DNA of 64,000 bases, taken from the NCBI GenBank assembly GCA_024349765.1, contig AP026073.1:2480001-2544000 (forward strand). Direction: 5' to 3'. The DNA comes from Streptomyces nigrescens. GTDB lineage: Bacteria > Actinomycetota > Actinomycetes > Streptomycetales > Streptomycetaceae. The position numbers and the translations under genes are program-made. Each line of letters opens with the position of its first letter. The first letter of the stretch is position 1. Below the pieces are notes generated by a model. The model was not told where the DNA came from, made no database searches, and was given only the letters and a program-made list of their open reading frames with translations. This document shows positions 32,080 through 39,781 of this stretch, piece by piece.

Positions 32080-32841
32080 ATGTCGTACGACACCCTCACC
32101 GGCCGTACCGCCGTCGTCACCGGAGCCGCCAGCGGGATGGGCGAGGCCACCGCCCGGCTGCTCGCCTCGCACGGCGTACGGGTGGCACTGCTCGCCCGCC
32201 GGGCCGAGCGGCTGACGGAACTGGCCGCGGAGATCGAGGCGGCGGGCGGGCAGGCCCTCGCGGTCGCCACCGACGTCACCGACCCGGCGTCCGTGGCGGC
32301 GGCGACGGAGCGGGTGCACGCCGCGTACGGCCAGGTCGACCTGGTCGTCAACGCGGCGGGCGTGATGCTGCCGAACCCGATCGCCGAGGGCCGCGCCGAC
32401 GAATGGCAGCGCATGCTCGACACCAACGTGACCGGCGCGCTCCGCGTCATCGGCGCCTTCACCCCCGACCTGATCGCGGTGGCGGAGTCCGGCCGGACCG
32501 CGGACCTGGTCAACATCTCCTCGATAGGCGCGCACGTCCCCTTCCCGAATTACGCGGTGTACGGCGCGACGAAGGCCGCGCTGACGTACCTCTCGCAGTC
32601 CCTGCGCACGGAGCTGGGCCCGCGCGACGTCCGCGTCACCAACATCGAGCCGGGCCTCACGGACACCGAGCTGGGCGGCCACATCGACAACGCGGAGCTG
32701 TCCGGCCAGCTGGACGGGATGTTCGACGCCCTGATCGGCCTGTCCGCGGACGACATCGCGGACCTGATCGCCTACACGACCAGCCGCGCCCGCCACGTCA
32801 ACCTGCGCCAGGCCATCGTGCTGCCCACGCGCCAGGCGTGA
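32080..32841 (+). CDS. SDR family NAD(P)-dependent oxidoreductase
   Basis: A 253-aa classical SDR: TGAASGMG (cofactor), NAAG in VVNAAGVMLPNP, catalytic Ser in NISSIGAHVPF and YGATK for Tyr/Lys. A charged RRAERLTELA after the second strand suggests NADP(H) preference. The substrate is unknown. ATG 32080 follows CAGGAG by about 8 nt. It is divergent from the MmyB-type XRE regulator, which is its likely controller. A perfect hairpin follows the stop. Confidence 0.88.
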   Translation: MSYDTLTGRTAVVTGAASGMGEATARLLASHGVRVALLARRAERLTELAAEIEAAGGQALAVATDVTDPASVAAATERVHAAYGQVDLVVNAAGVMLPNPIAEGRADEWQRMLDTNVTGALRVIGAFTPDLIAVAESGRTADLVNISSIGAHVPFPNYAVYGATKAALTYLSQSLRTELGPRDVRVTNIEPGLTDTELGGHIDNAELSGQLDGMFDALIGLSADDIADLIAYTTSRARHVNLRQAIVLPTRQA

Positions 32842-32858
32842 GCCGGGAAGGCGGGAGA

Positions 32859-32888
32859 GGCCCGATGTGAGACCCCGCACATCGGGCC
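32859..32888 (+). terminator. Hairpin terminator after the SDR gene
   Basis: GGCCCGATGTG (32859-32869) and CACATCGGGCC (32878-32888) form a perfect 11-bp stem with an 8-nt loop, 17 nt after the stop codon. Confidence 0.7.
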
Positions 32889-33079
32889 GGTGATTCTGGC
32901 CGGTACGCGCTCTTTCCGTGTATGCCTGGTATTCGCTCTCGCCCGGTTTCGGGGTGGAGTGATCGGGATTACCCCGTGGTGCGTCGATAGCACAGCGCAA
33001 TCATCGAGATCCCGTATCCGCATTTCTTTGTCGAAATTCCGTATTCATTGGGGGATTTTCCGAGAGGGGCAGCAGAATC

Positions 33080-33907
33080 GTGCATCGTCTGAAGGTGGCC
33101 GCGACCGTACTTGGCATCGGGGCACTCGTCTCCGTCCCGGCGATCGCCGAGGGCGCCGCGAAGTCCTCGTCCCAGCCGTCCATCACCACCCGCCCCTTGG
33201 CCGCCACCGCGCCCCGTCCCGCATCGGCCGGGCCGGCCGGAATTCCCGGCAGCTGGACGACGAAATTCGCCGATGAATTCAACGGGACGACGCTGTCCCG
33301 CACCTGGACGCCCGGCTGGTTCGGCACCGGGGTCACCAAGCCGGTCAACAGCAAGGAACAGGCCTGCTACGACTCCCGCAATGCCACGCTGCCCGGCGAC
33401 GGCGCCCTGCATCTGAAGGTCAAGGCGGGCCGTTCGACCTGCGGCGGGCAGACCAAGCCGAACACCGGGGCGCTGGTCAGCAGCAACGGCCGGTTCTCCT
33501 ACACCTATGGGGCCGTGGAGTGGCGTGCATACCTCCCCTCCGGCGGGACGCAGCTGGCCAACTGGCCCGCCCTGTGGTCCAACGGCCAGAACTGGCCGAC
33601 GGACGGCGAGAACGACACGATGGAGGGGCTCGGCGGAAAGGCCTGCTTCCACTTCCATTCGCCCTCGGGTGGCCCCGGCGCTTGCGTCCCCGGCAACCTG
33701 AGCGGGTGGCACACCTTCGGCGCCGACTGGGAGCCGGGCAGCGTCACCTACTACTACGACGGCGTGAAGGTCGGCCGGATCGCGACGGGCATCACCACGT
33801 CCCCGCAGTACCTCATCATGGACCACACCGTGTCGTCGTCGATCGGCGGACCGACCGTCCTGCCGGCGGACATGAAGGTCGACTACGTCAGGGTCTGGCA
33901 GCACTGA
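33080..33907 (+). CDS. Secreted glycoside hydrolase family 16 (beta-glucanase type)
   Basis: A 275-aa secreted enzyme. A signal peptide (about 1-27, cleaved near AEGAA) and a Ser/Pro-rich linker precede a GH16 jelly-roll domain from residue 58. The catalytic pattern E-x-D-x-x-E is present as E177, D179 and E182 in GENDTMEG. LWSNGQNWPTDG and MKVDYVRVWQ are also family features. GH16 covers endo-beta-1,3- and 1,3-1,4-glucanases; the exact glycan is not decided. The GTG start follows GAGAGGGG by about 10 nt. A GC hairpin follows the stop. Confidence 0.9.
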   Translation: MHRLKVAATVLGIGALVSVPAIAEGAAKSSSQPSITTRPLAATAPRPASAGPAGIPGSWTTKFADEFNGTTLSRTWTPGWFGTGVTKPVNSKEQACYDSRNATLPGDGALHLKVKAGRSTCGGQTKPNTGALVSSNGRFSYTYGAVEWRAYLPSGGTQLANWPALWSNGQNWPTDGENDTMEGLGGKACFHFHSPSGGPGACVPGNLSGWHTFGADWEPGSVTYYYDGVKVGRIATGITTSPQYLIMDHTVSSSIGGPTVLPADMKVDYVRVWQH

Positions 33908-33924
33908 GCCCCGCCGGGCGGGGC
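33908..33924 (+). terminator. Short GC hairpin after the GH16 gene
   Basis: GCCCCGC (33908-33914) and GCGGGGC (33918-33924) form a 7-bp stem with a 3-nt loop directly after the stop codon. Confidence 0.45.
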
Positions 33925-33947
33925 GACCTGACCAACCGCCATACTGC

Positions 33948-33982
33948 GTGCGATCTTTCTCCCCGCCCGAAGGGAATCGCAC
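33948..33982 (+). repeat. Inverted repeat flanking the pobA ribosome binding site
   Basis: GTGCGAT (33948-33954) and ATCGCAC (33976-33982) pair across 21 nt that contain AGGG of the ribosome site, ending 3 nt before the GTG. It could fold in the mRNA and limit translation, or be an operator. Confidence 0.35.
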
Positions 33983-33985
33983 GAC

Positions 33986-35194
33986 GTGAACCCGCCTGCC
34001 TCCGCCTCCTTCACCCGCACCTCGGTCGCCGTCGTCGGCGCCGGGCCCGCCGGGCTCACCGTCGCGAATCTGCTCCGCGCGGCCGGCATCGACTGCGTGG
34101 TACTGGAGGCGGAGAGCAGGGAGTTCATCGAACAACGGCCGCGCGCCGGCTTCATCGAGGAGTGGGCGGTACGCGCCCTGGCCCGGCACGGCCTGGCCGG
34201 CCGGCTGCTCGAAACGGCCGAGACCCAGGCGCAGTTCGAGTTCCGCTTCGACGGGCGGCGGCACACCTTCCGGACGGCCGAACTGTCCGGCCGCCGGCAC
34301 TTCGTCTACCCCCAGCCGTTGTTGGTCACCGACCTGGTCGCGGCATACGTCGACGAGGCGGGCGGTGACGCCCGCTTCGGCGTGCGCGACGTCCGGCTGC
34401 ACGACATCGACGGCGACCGGCCCGCCGTGTCGTACACCGATCCGCTGACCGGCGCGCGGCACCACATCGCCTGCGACGTCATCGCCGGCTGCGACGGCGC
34501 GCGCGGCGTGACGCGGGCAGCGATACCCGCCGGACGGACCGTCCTGACCCGCTACGACCACGGCGTCGCCTGGCTCGCCCTGCTCGCCGAGGCCCCGCCG
34601 TCCGCCGAGGGCGTGGTCTTCGGCATCCACGAGCGCGGGTTCGGCGCGCACATGGCCCGCAGTCCCGAGGTCACCCGCTACTACCTCCAGGTCCCTCCCG
34701 GTGAGGACGCCGACGACTGGCCGCACGCCCGGGTCTGGGAGGAGCTGCAGACCCGGCTCGCCGCTGCCGGGGCCCCGCCCCTGACCGAAGGGCCCCTGCG
34801 GGAGAAGGTCGTCCTGGACATGCACAACTACGTCGTGGAACCCATGGCGTACGGCCGGCTCTACCTGGCGGGCGACGCCGCGCACCTCGTCGCGCCGATC
34901 GCCGCCAAGGGCATGAACCTCGCGATCAACGACGCCCTGCTGCTCGCCGAGGCGCTGATCGCGCACCACCACGGCGACGACTCCGGCCTGGCCGGTTACT
35001 CGGACGCCTGCCTGCGGCGGGTCTGGCAGTACCTGGAGTTCTCGCAGTGGCTCTCCGAGGTGCTGCACGGCGCCTCGTCCGGCGACCGGTTCCGGGCCGG
35101 CACGGCCGCCGCCCGGCTGCGGCGGCTGCTGGGTTCCCGTGCGGCGGCCGAGGCGTTCGCCGGTCTGTACCTCGGTGAGGAGGCCGATCTGTGA
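33986..35194 (+). CDS. pobA: 4-Hydroxybenzoate 3-monooxygenase
   Basis: A 402-aa class A flavoprotein hydroxylase. FAD motif VVGAGPAGLTVANLL at 15-29, the DG-type motif CDGARGVTRAAI, and GDAAHLVAPIAAKGMNLAIND for the second FAD contact. ESREFIEQRPRAGFIEEW and HFVYPQPLLVTDL align with PobA. It hydroxylates 4-hydroxybenzoate to protocatechuate with NAD(P)H and O2. No protocatechuate pathway genes or PobR are adjacent. GTG start with AAGGGAA upstream. A hairpin at 35221-35252 probably ends the transcript. Confidence 0.9.
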   Translation: MNPPASASFTRTSVAVVGAGPAGLTVANLLRAAGIDCVVLEAESREFIEQRPRAGFIEEWAVRALARHGLAGRLLETAETQAQFEFRFDGRRHTFRTAELSGRRHFVYPQPLLVTDLVAAYVDEAGGDARFGVRDVRLHDIDGDRPAVSYTDPLTGARHHIACDVIAGCDGARGVTRAAIPAGRTVLTRYDHGVAWLALLAEAPPSAEGVVFGIHERGFGAHMARSPEVTRYYLQVPPGEDADDWPHARVWEELQTRLAAAGAPPLTEGPLREKVVLDMHNYVVEPMAYGRLYLAGDAAHLVAPIAAKGMNLAINDALLLAEALIAHHHGDDSGLAGYSDACLRRVWQYLEFSQWLSEVLHGASSGDRFRAGTAAARLRRLLGSRAAAEAFAGLYLGEEADL

Positions 35195-35220
35195 GGCGCC
35201 GTCCGACGGACCGGGCGGGA

Positions 35221-35252
35221 CGGCTCCCGGTGGTATGACTCACAGGGAGCCG
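35221..35252 (+). terminator. Hairpin terminator after pobA
   Basis: CGGCTCCC (35221-35228) and GGGAGCCG (35245-35252) form a perfect 8-bp stem with a 16-nt loop, 26 nt after the stop codon. Confidence 0.55.
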
Positions 35253-35370
35253 GAGGGTGATGCCCCGGAACGCTGGGTACAGGCCTCATGATCGCCGGGC
35301 GGGATACCGCGCCGAAGTGGTAGAAATTCGGCGAAACCATCGATGAGCCGCCAGGGAGAAGGGAGACGCC

Positions 35371-35448
35371 ATGTCCTCGAAGCGCCGTCGCAAGAAGAAG
35401 GCACGCCGCAAGAGCGGAGCCAACCACGGCAAGCGGCCGCAGTGCTGA
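35371..35448 (+). CDS. bL37-like small ribosomal protein (25 aa)
   Basis: A 25-codon gene: MSSKRRRKKKARRKSG, then ANHGKRPQC. It closely resembles the actinobacterial ribosomal protein bL37 (24 residues, strongly basic, ending KANHGKRPNA in mycobacteria) in length, charge and the ANHGKRP tail. bL37 sits in the large subunit. An AAGGGAGA ribosome site lies 6 nt before the ATG, and a perfect hairpin follows the stop, so it has a complete gene layout. The C-terminal Cys replaces the usual Asn-Ala end, so this may be a variant or paralogue. It is easily missed by gene callers. Confidence 0.72.
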   Translation: MSSKRRRKKKARRKSGANHGKRPQC

Positions 35449-35472
35449 ACTGAGGGCACGACCGCCCTCGTC

Positions 35473-35526
35473 CGTAGCCGGCACCCCTGGGGACGACCCC
35501 GTCAACCCCGCGGGGCGCCGGCTACG
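35473..35526 (+). terminator. Hairpin terminator after the bL37-like gene
   Basis: CGTAGCCGGC (35473-35482) and GCCGGCTACG (35517-35526) form a perfect 10-bp stem; the loop contains smaller GGGG/CCCC stems. It lies 24 nt after the stop. Confidence 0.65.
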
Positions 35527-35606
35527 CCTTCGTGGGGCGGGTCATGGCGGATCATGGCGCGTCAGTCATGACCCTCGCGGCTTCGCCGGCCCGCGTCAGC
35601 GCCCGG

Positions 35607-36833
35607 TCAGGGCTTCGTCAGGGCGTTGGCTATCCGGAGGGTGGCCTGGACCTGGGTGGCGTCGCGCCGGACCGGGTTGAACGACAGGACCGCGCGCCGC
35701 TGTTGGTCCCGCGTGGCGACCATCGCCGAGGCGTAGCCGAAGCGTTCGCCGGTCTTCCCCCAGAAGGTGATCCCGTTCACCGTGACCGTCTGCAGCCCCG
35801 CGGCGTAGCGCGCAGGGGTGCCGTCCAGCATCCGCACCTCCTCCGGCGGCAGCGTGAACATCCGGTCCAGCTCCCGGGACGGCAGCAGCTCACCGGAGAA
35901 CAGGGCGGTGAGGAAACGGTCCAGATCGCCCGTCGTGGAGATCATCTCGCCCTCGCCCCAGGCGGCCGACTGGTCGAAATCGGTGATGTCCAGCAGGGTG
36001 CCGTCCGTCATCTTCAGATAGCCGTGCACATGCGGGCCGTGGATCCGCGGGTCGTTGCCCGGCACGCAGGTGTGGCGCAGGCCGAGCGGGCGCAGTATGC
36101 GGTCGGCGACGACCTCTCCGTAGGGCCGTCCGGTCAGCCGCTCGATGAGCAGCGCCAGCAGGACGTAGTTGATCCCGCGGTACTCCTGTTTCCTGCCGGG
36201 TGTGAACTTCATCGGGCCCTGCGGGAGGAGGGCGACGAGCTGCCGGGGTGTCCACCGGTCGTAGCGGTGCCGGGCGACGGCCTCGGGAGTGGACAGGTCC
36301 GGTGCGCCCTTCTCGTCGGGGAGTCCGCTGGTGTGGTTCAGCAGCTGCAGCACCGTGATCGGCGGGAACCCGGCGGGCAGCAGCCCGGGCAGCCGGCGCT
36401 GGATCGGCGACTCCACCGCGACCCGGCCCTCGGCCGCCAGCTGGAGCACCACCGTGGCGACGAAGACCTTGGTGATGCTTCCGATGCGGAAGGTGTCGTG
36501 GGCCCGGACCGCCCGGCCGGTGTCCCGGTCGGCGACGCCCGCGGTGCCGTACCACCGGCCCGCCGAGCCGCTCACCCGCAGCTGCGCCGCGGTCAGCTGC
36601 GGATGCTCCAGATCGCCGATGGCGGCCCGCAGTGCGGGGACGTTCAGCGGCGGCGCCGGGGGAGCGGGAGGGGTGGACGGAGCGGCGGGCACGGGCCGGT
36701 GCACCGGCCGCGGGGCGGGCACGCGGCCGGCGGCCCGGGCGGGGCCCGACGCCGCCAGGACCGCCGCGCCGGACAGCGCCGCACCCACAACTGCCCTGCG
36801 GGACAAGGAAGAAGAACTCATGTGACTCAGCAT
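35607..36833 (-). CDS. Secreted serine hydrolase, beta-lactamase/D-Ala-D-Ala carboxypeptidase family
   Basis: A 408-aa class C beta-lactamase-related enzyme. A twin-arginine signal (SRRAVVGAALSG, ending ARA) and a Pro-rich linker precede the catalytic domain. SxxK is S119-I-T-K122; NHTSGLPDEKG is a family block; and WGKTG is the third motif. The usual YxN appears as YRG in QEYRGINYVLL, lacking the Asn. The family includes DD-carboxypeptidases, esterases and related hydrolases acting outside the cell. ATG 36821, just before the SRR, is an alternative start. Neither start has a good Shine-Dalgarno sequence. Confidence 0.87.
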   Translation of the reverse strand: MLSHMSSSSLSRRAVVGAALSGAAVLAASGPARAAGRVPAPRPVHRPVPAAPSTPPAPPAPPLNVPALRAAIGDLEHPQLTAAQLRVSGSAGRWYGTAGVADRDTGRAVRAHDTFRIGSITKVFVATVVLQLAAEGRVAVESPIQRRLPGLLPAGFPPITVLQLLNHTSGLPDEKGAPDLSTPEAVARHRYDRWTPRQLVALLPQGPMKFTPGRKQEYRGINYVLLALLIERLTGRPYGEVVADRILRPLGLRHTCVPGNDPRIHGPHVHGYLKMTDGTLLDITDFDQSAAWGEGEMISTTGDLDRFLTALFSGELLPSRELDRMFTLPPEEVRMLDGTPARYAAGLQTVTVNGITFWGKTGERFGYASAMVATRDQQRRAVLSFNPVRRDATQVQATLRIANALTKP

Positions 36834-37028
36834 GAGGAAAGTCCGCCGCGATTCCGTCAGGGCTTTCCCCGACCCGTCCCTGATCTGTCCCTGATGTGCC
36901 CCTGATCCGCCCCTGAGACAGCCTCGGCCCGGCTGTGATCACGCTCCATGGCGCCGCCCGAAAGGGCGTCACAGACCATGACACTCACGCTGAAACCCTC
37001 GGCTAACAGGAAACATCAGCATGTGATC

Positions 37029-37034
37029 TAGAAT
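37029..37034 (+). promoter_or_regulatory. -10 hexamer of the small monooxygenase gene
   Basis: TAGAAT lies exactly 6 nt before the ATG at 37041 in AT-richer sequence, with no ribosome site: a strong leaderless candidate. Confidence 0.55.
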
Positions 37035-37040
37035 CGACGG

Positions 37041-37364
37041 ATGATCTTCATTGTCGTCAAGTTCCCCGTGAAGCCCGAGTACGCCGAAGAGTGGCCGCAG
37101 CACGTCCACGCCTTCACCGGTGCCACCCGCGCCGAGCCCGGCAACCTGTGGTTCGAGTGGTCGCGCAGCCTGGAGGACCCCAACACCTATGTCCTGGTCG
37201 AGGCGTTCCAGGACGACGCCGGCGAGGCGCACGTCAACTCCGACCACTTCCGGGCCGGTCTGGAGGCCATGCGCCCGCTGCTGCGCCGTACCCCCGAGAT
37301 CGTGAGCACCACCATCGAAGGCGCCCACGGCTGGAGCGCGATGGGCGAACTCACCATCGACTGA
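37041..37364 (+). CDS. Antibiotic biosynthesis monooxygenase-like (ABM fold) protein
   Basis: A 107-aa dimeric ferredoxin-like fold. MIFIVVKFPVKPEYAEEW is the typical first strand and helix, NLWFEWSRSLEDPNTYVLVEAF follows as the second half in parts, and HVNSDHFRAGLEAM supplies the pocket histidines. Such proteins are small quinol monooxygenases or, often, uncharacterised dimers; no cofactor is bound covalently. A TAGAAT hexamer 6 nt upstream suggests a leaderless message. The gene ends in a 9-bp triplicate repeat. Confidence 0.87.
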   Translation: MIFIVVKFPVKPEYAEEWPQHVHAFTGATRAEPGNLWFEWSRSLEDPNTYVLVEAFQDDAGEAHVNSDHFRAGLEAMRPLLRRTPEIVSTTIEGAHGWSAMGELTID

Positions 37365-37388
37365 CGGGACCGACGGGACCGACGGGAC
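37362..37388. repeat. Triple 9-bp tandem repeat after the monooxygenase gene
   Basis: Three consecutive copies of (T/C)GACGGGAC begin at 37362, overlapping the stop codon, followed by a degenerate CGACGACGA. Small slippage-type repeat. Confidence 0.8.
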
Positions 37389-37413
37389 CGACGACGAGCG
37401 ACCCCACCGGCCC

Positions 37414-37437
37414 CGGCCCGCTCGGCCGGCCGGGCCG
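37414..37437. terminator. Hairpin between convergent genes
   Basis: CGGCCCG (37414-37420) and CGGGCCG (37431-37437) form a 7-bp stem with a 10-nt loop, between the monooxygenase and the phosphoribosyltransferase-hydrolase genes. Confidence 0.45.
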
Positions 37438-38802
37438 TCAGCCGACCAGATGGTCGAGGAACCAGTCCCGGGCGAGTTCCGAGACCTGGTCCAGGGCGCC
37501 GTGCTCCTCGAAGAGGTGGGTGGCGCCGGGGACGACGTCGAGGCGGGTCTCGCAGCGCAGGGCGGATTCCGCCTCGCGGTTGAGGTCGAGGACCAGCGGG
37601 TCGTTGCCGCCGACGATGAGCAGGGTCGGGGCGCGGACGCCCGCCAGTAGCGGCCCGGCGAGGTCCGGGCGGCCGCCGCGGGAGACCACGGCGCCGATGT
37701 CCGCACTCGGGGAGGCGGCGGCCCGTAGCGCGGCGGCCGCCCCGGTGCTCGCGCCGAAGTAGCCGATGGGTACGGGGACGCGGCCGCGCAACCACTCGGT
37801 GGCGTCGGTCAGCCGCTCGGCCAGCGTCTCGATGGCGAAGACGTTCGCCCGGTTGGCCTCCTCCGCCGGTGTGAGCAGGTCGAAGAGCAGGGTGCCCAGG
37901 CCCGCCCGGTTGAGGGCGGTGGCGACCAGGCGGTTACGGGGACTGTGCCGACTGCTGCCCGAGCCGTGGGCGAACATCACGACCGCCTTGGCGCCCGCCG
38001 GCAAGGTCAGATCGCCGGTCAGCCGGACCCCGGCGGCGTCGATGGCCACCTCCTCCTCGACGTCCACGTCCGCCACGGGGGCCGCACCCTCCCCCGAGCC
38101 CAGATCGTCCCCCGCGCCCGGATTCCCGTCGGCGGTCGTGCCGCCACCCGTACCGGACCGGGCGGCGGCCTGCGCCAGCAGCGAGACCACTTCGTCGTCG
38201 GGGGTCTGGGAGAAGTCCTGGTACCACTCGCCCACGGCGGAGAACCCGAACGGCGTGGAGAGACAGACGAATTCATCGGCACTGCCGCGGAGCCGATCGG
38301 CCGCGTCCGGAGGTGCCACCGGCACGGCCAGCACCACCCGCGCCGCGCCCTGCGCCCGTACCACCTCGCAGGCGGCGGCCGCCGTGGAGCCGGTGGCGAT
38401 GCCGTCGTCCACCAGGATCGCGGTCCGCCCCTCCAGGGACAGCCGGGGGCGTCCGGCGCGGAACTTCTCCGCCTGGCGCACCAGTTCCGCCTCCTCGGTG
38501 CGCTCGACGGACGCCAGGTCCGCCTGGCCGAGGTGGCCGCGGCGGACGATGTCGTCGCTGATCACCCGCACGCCGCCCTCACCGATGGCGCCGAATCCCA
38601 GCTCCCGCTGGTACGGAACGCCCAGTTTGCGGACCACGATCACATCGAGCGGCGCGTTCAGCGCCCGCGCCACCTGGAAGGCCACCGGAACCCCGCCCCG
38701 CGGCAGACCCAGCACCACGGGCTCTTCCCCCGCCAGCTGCTGTAGCGCTTCGGCAAGGCGCTGACCTGCGTCGACGCGGTCGGTGAACAGCACGATGCGC
38801 AC
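37438..38802 (-). CDS. Phosphoribosyltransferase-alpha/beta hydrolase fusion protein
   Basis: A 454-aa two-domain protein. Residues 1-215 are a type I phosphoribosyltransferase with the PRPP-binding VDDGIATGSTAAAA at about 141 and GLPRGGVPVAFQVA. A Gly/Asp-rich linker (about 215-240) leads to a dienelactone hydrolase-like alpha/beta hydrolase (245-454) with nucleophile Ser in GYFGASTGAAAAL, Asp in GGNDPLVLDL and His in PGATHLFEEHG. The fusion is common in actinobacteria and its function is unknown; no base or ester substrate can be inferred. The start at 38802 is an ATG; a HAD phosphatase gene lies divergently 145 nt upstream. Confidence 0.88.
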   Translation of the reverse strand: MRIVLFTDRVDAGQRLAEALQQLAGEEPVVLGLPRGGVPVAFQVARALNAPLDVIVVRKLGVPYQRELGFGAIGEGGVRVISDDIVRRGHLGQADLASVERTEEAELVRQAEKFRAGRPRLSLEGRTAILVDDGIATGSTAAAACEVVRAQGAARVVLAVPVAPPDAADRLRGSADEFVCLSTPFGFSAVGEWYQDFSQTPDDEVVSLLAQAAARSGTGGGTTADGNPGAGDDLGSGEGAAPVADVDVEEEVAIDAAGVRLTGDLTLPAGAKAVVMFAHGSGSSRHSPRNRLVATALNRAGLGTLLFDLLTPAEEANRANVFAIETLAERLTDATEWLRGRVPVPIGYFGASTGAAAALRAAASPSADIGAVVSRGGRPDLAGPLLAGVRAPTLLIVGGNDPLVLDLNREAESALRCETRLDVVPGATHLFEEHGALDQVSELARDWFLDHLVG

Positions 38803-38934
38803 CCCCTGCCCAGGGGACGGATGTCACGTCCATACCTGTCTCGGACCCCGTACACCTGTCTCCGACGTAACCGCAAGTGGGGGGCGGACGCAAGTCGGGC
38901 CGGTAGCCGTCGGCCGCGCCTCGTCGACCGTGGT

Positions 38935-38940
38935 TACCGT
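38935..38940 (+). promoter_or_regulatory. -10 hexamer of the HAD phosphatase gene
   Basis: TACCGT lies 7 nt before the ATG at 38948, with no Shine-Dalgarno sequence. Confidence 0.35.
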
Positions 38941-38947
38941 CGTGTAC

Positions 38948-39781
38948 ATGGAACACATCCGGGCGGTGCTGATCGATATCGACGGGGTGCTCACGGTGTC
39001 CTGGAAGGCACTGCCGGGCGCCGTCGAGGCCATGGAACGGCTGCGCGCCGCGGACCTTCCGCTGGCCCTGGTCACCAACACCACCTCGCGCACCCGCGCG
39101 GAGATCGCCCGGCGACTGACCGGACAGGGGTTCCCGGTCAGCGCCGACGACATCCTCACCGCGCCCGCGGTCACCGCCGCCTACCTGCGGGAACACCATC
39201 CCGACGCGCGCTGTCTGCTGATCAACAGCGGAGACGTCCGGGCGGACCTGGAAGGCATCGAGATCGTGTCGGAGCCGGACCGGCCGGAGTCGGAACGGCC
39301 GGAGGGGGACCGGCCGGCGCCGGGCTCCGGGGCGGCGCCGGATGTGGTGGTCTTCGGCGGGGCGGGCGAGGAATTCGGCTATACGGCGCTGAACGCGGCG
39401 TTCCGGCATCTGCAGTCCGGTGCCCGGCTCATCGCCATGCACCGCAATCTGTACTGGCGCACGGCACAGGGGCTGGACCTGGACACCGGCGCCTTCCTCC
39501 TGGGGCTGGAACGGGCCGCGCGGGTCGAGGCCGTGGTCACCGGAAAGCCGTCCGCGGCGTTCTTCGGCGCCGCACTGGCGCACCTGGGCACGTCCGCCTC
39601 CGACACGCTGATGGTGGGCGACGACGTCGAGTCCGACGTGCTGGCGGCCCAGCGCTGCGGGATCACCGGCGTGCTGGTCAGGACCGGCAAGTACCAGCCC
39701 GAGGCCGTCGAGGCGGCCGACGGGACGCCGGACCGGGTCATCGACGCGTTCGCCGATCTGCCGGAGCTGCTGGGCCGCTGA
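38948..39781 (+). CDS. HAD superfamily IIA phosphatase (LHPP/NagD-like)
   Basis: A 277-aa HAD phosphatase. Motif I IDIDGVLTVSW near residue 10, motif II VTNTTSRTRAEIA, motif III Lys in VTGKPSAAFF and motif IV GDDVESDV. The C2-type cap lies between motifs II and III, and the NTTSRTR signature matches the LHPP/pyrophosphatase branch. The biological substrate is unknown. I chose the ATG at 38948; a GTG six bases upstream is in frame. The last 44 nt overlap the convergent GGCT-fold gene. Confidence 0.88.
   Translation: MEHIRAVLIDIDGVLTVSWKALPGAVEAMERLRAADLPLALVTNTTSRTRAEIARRLTGQGFPVSADDILTAPAVTAAYLREHHPDARCLLINSGDVRADLEGIEIVSEPDRPESERPEGDRPAPGSGAAPDVVVFGGAGEEFGYTALNAAFRHLQSGARLIAMHRNLYWRTAQGLDLDTGAFLLGLERAARVEAVVTGKPSAAFFGAALAHLGTSASDTLMVGDDVESDVLAAQRCGITGVLVRTGKYQPEAVEAADGTPDRVIDAFADLPELLGR

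Noticed and set aside
32969-35068. Minus-strand open frame opposite the GH16 and PobA genes
   Set aside because: Low-complexity shadow; GH16 and PobA on the plus strand have intact active sites.
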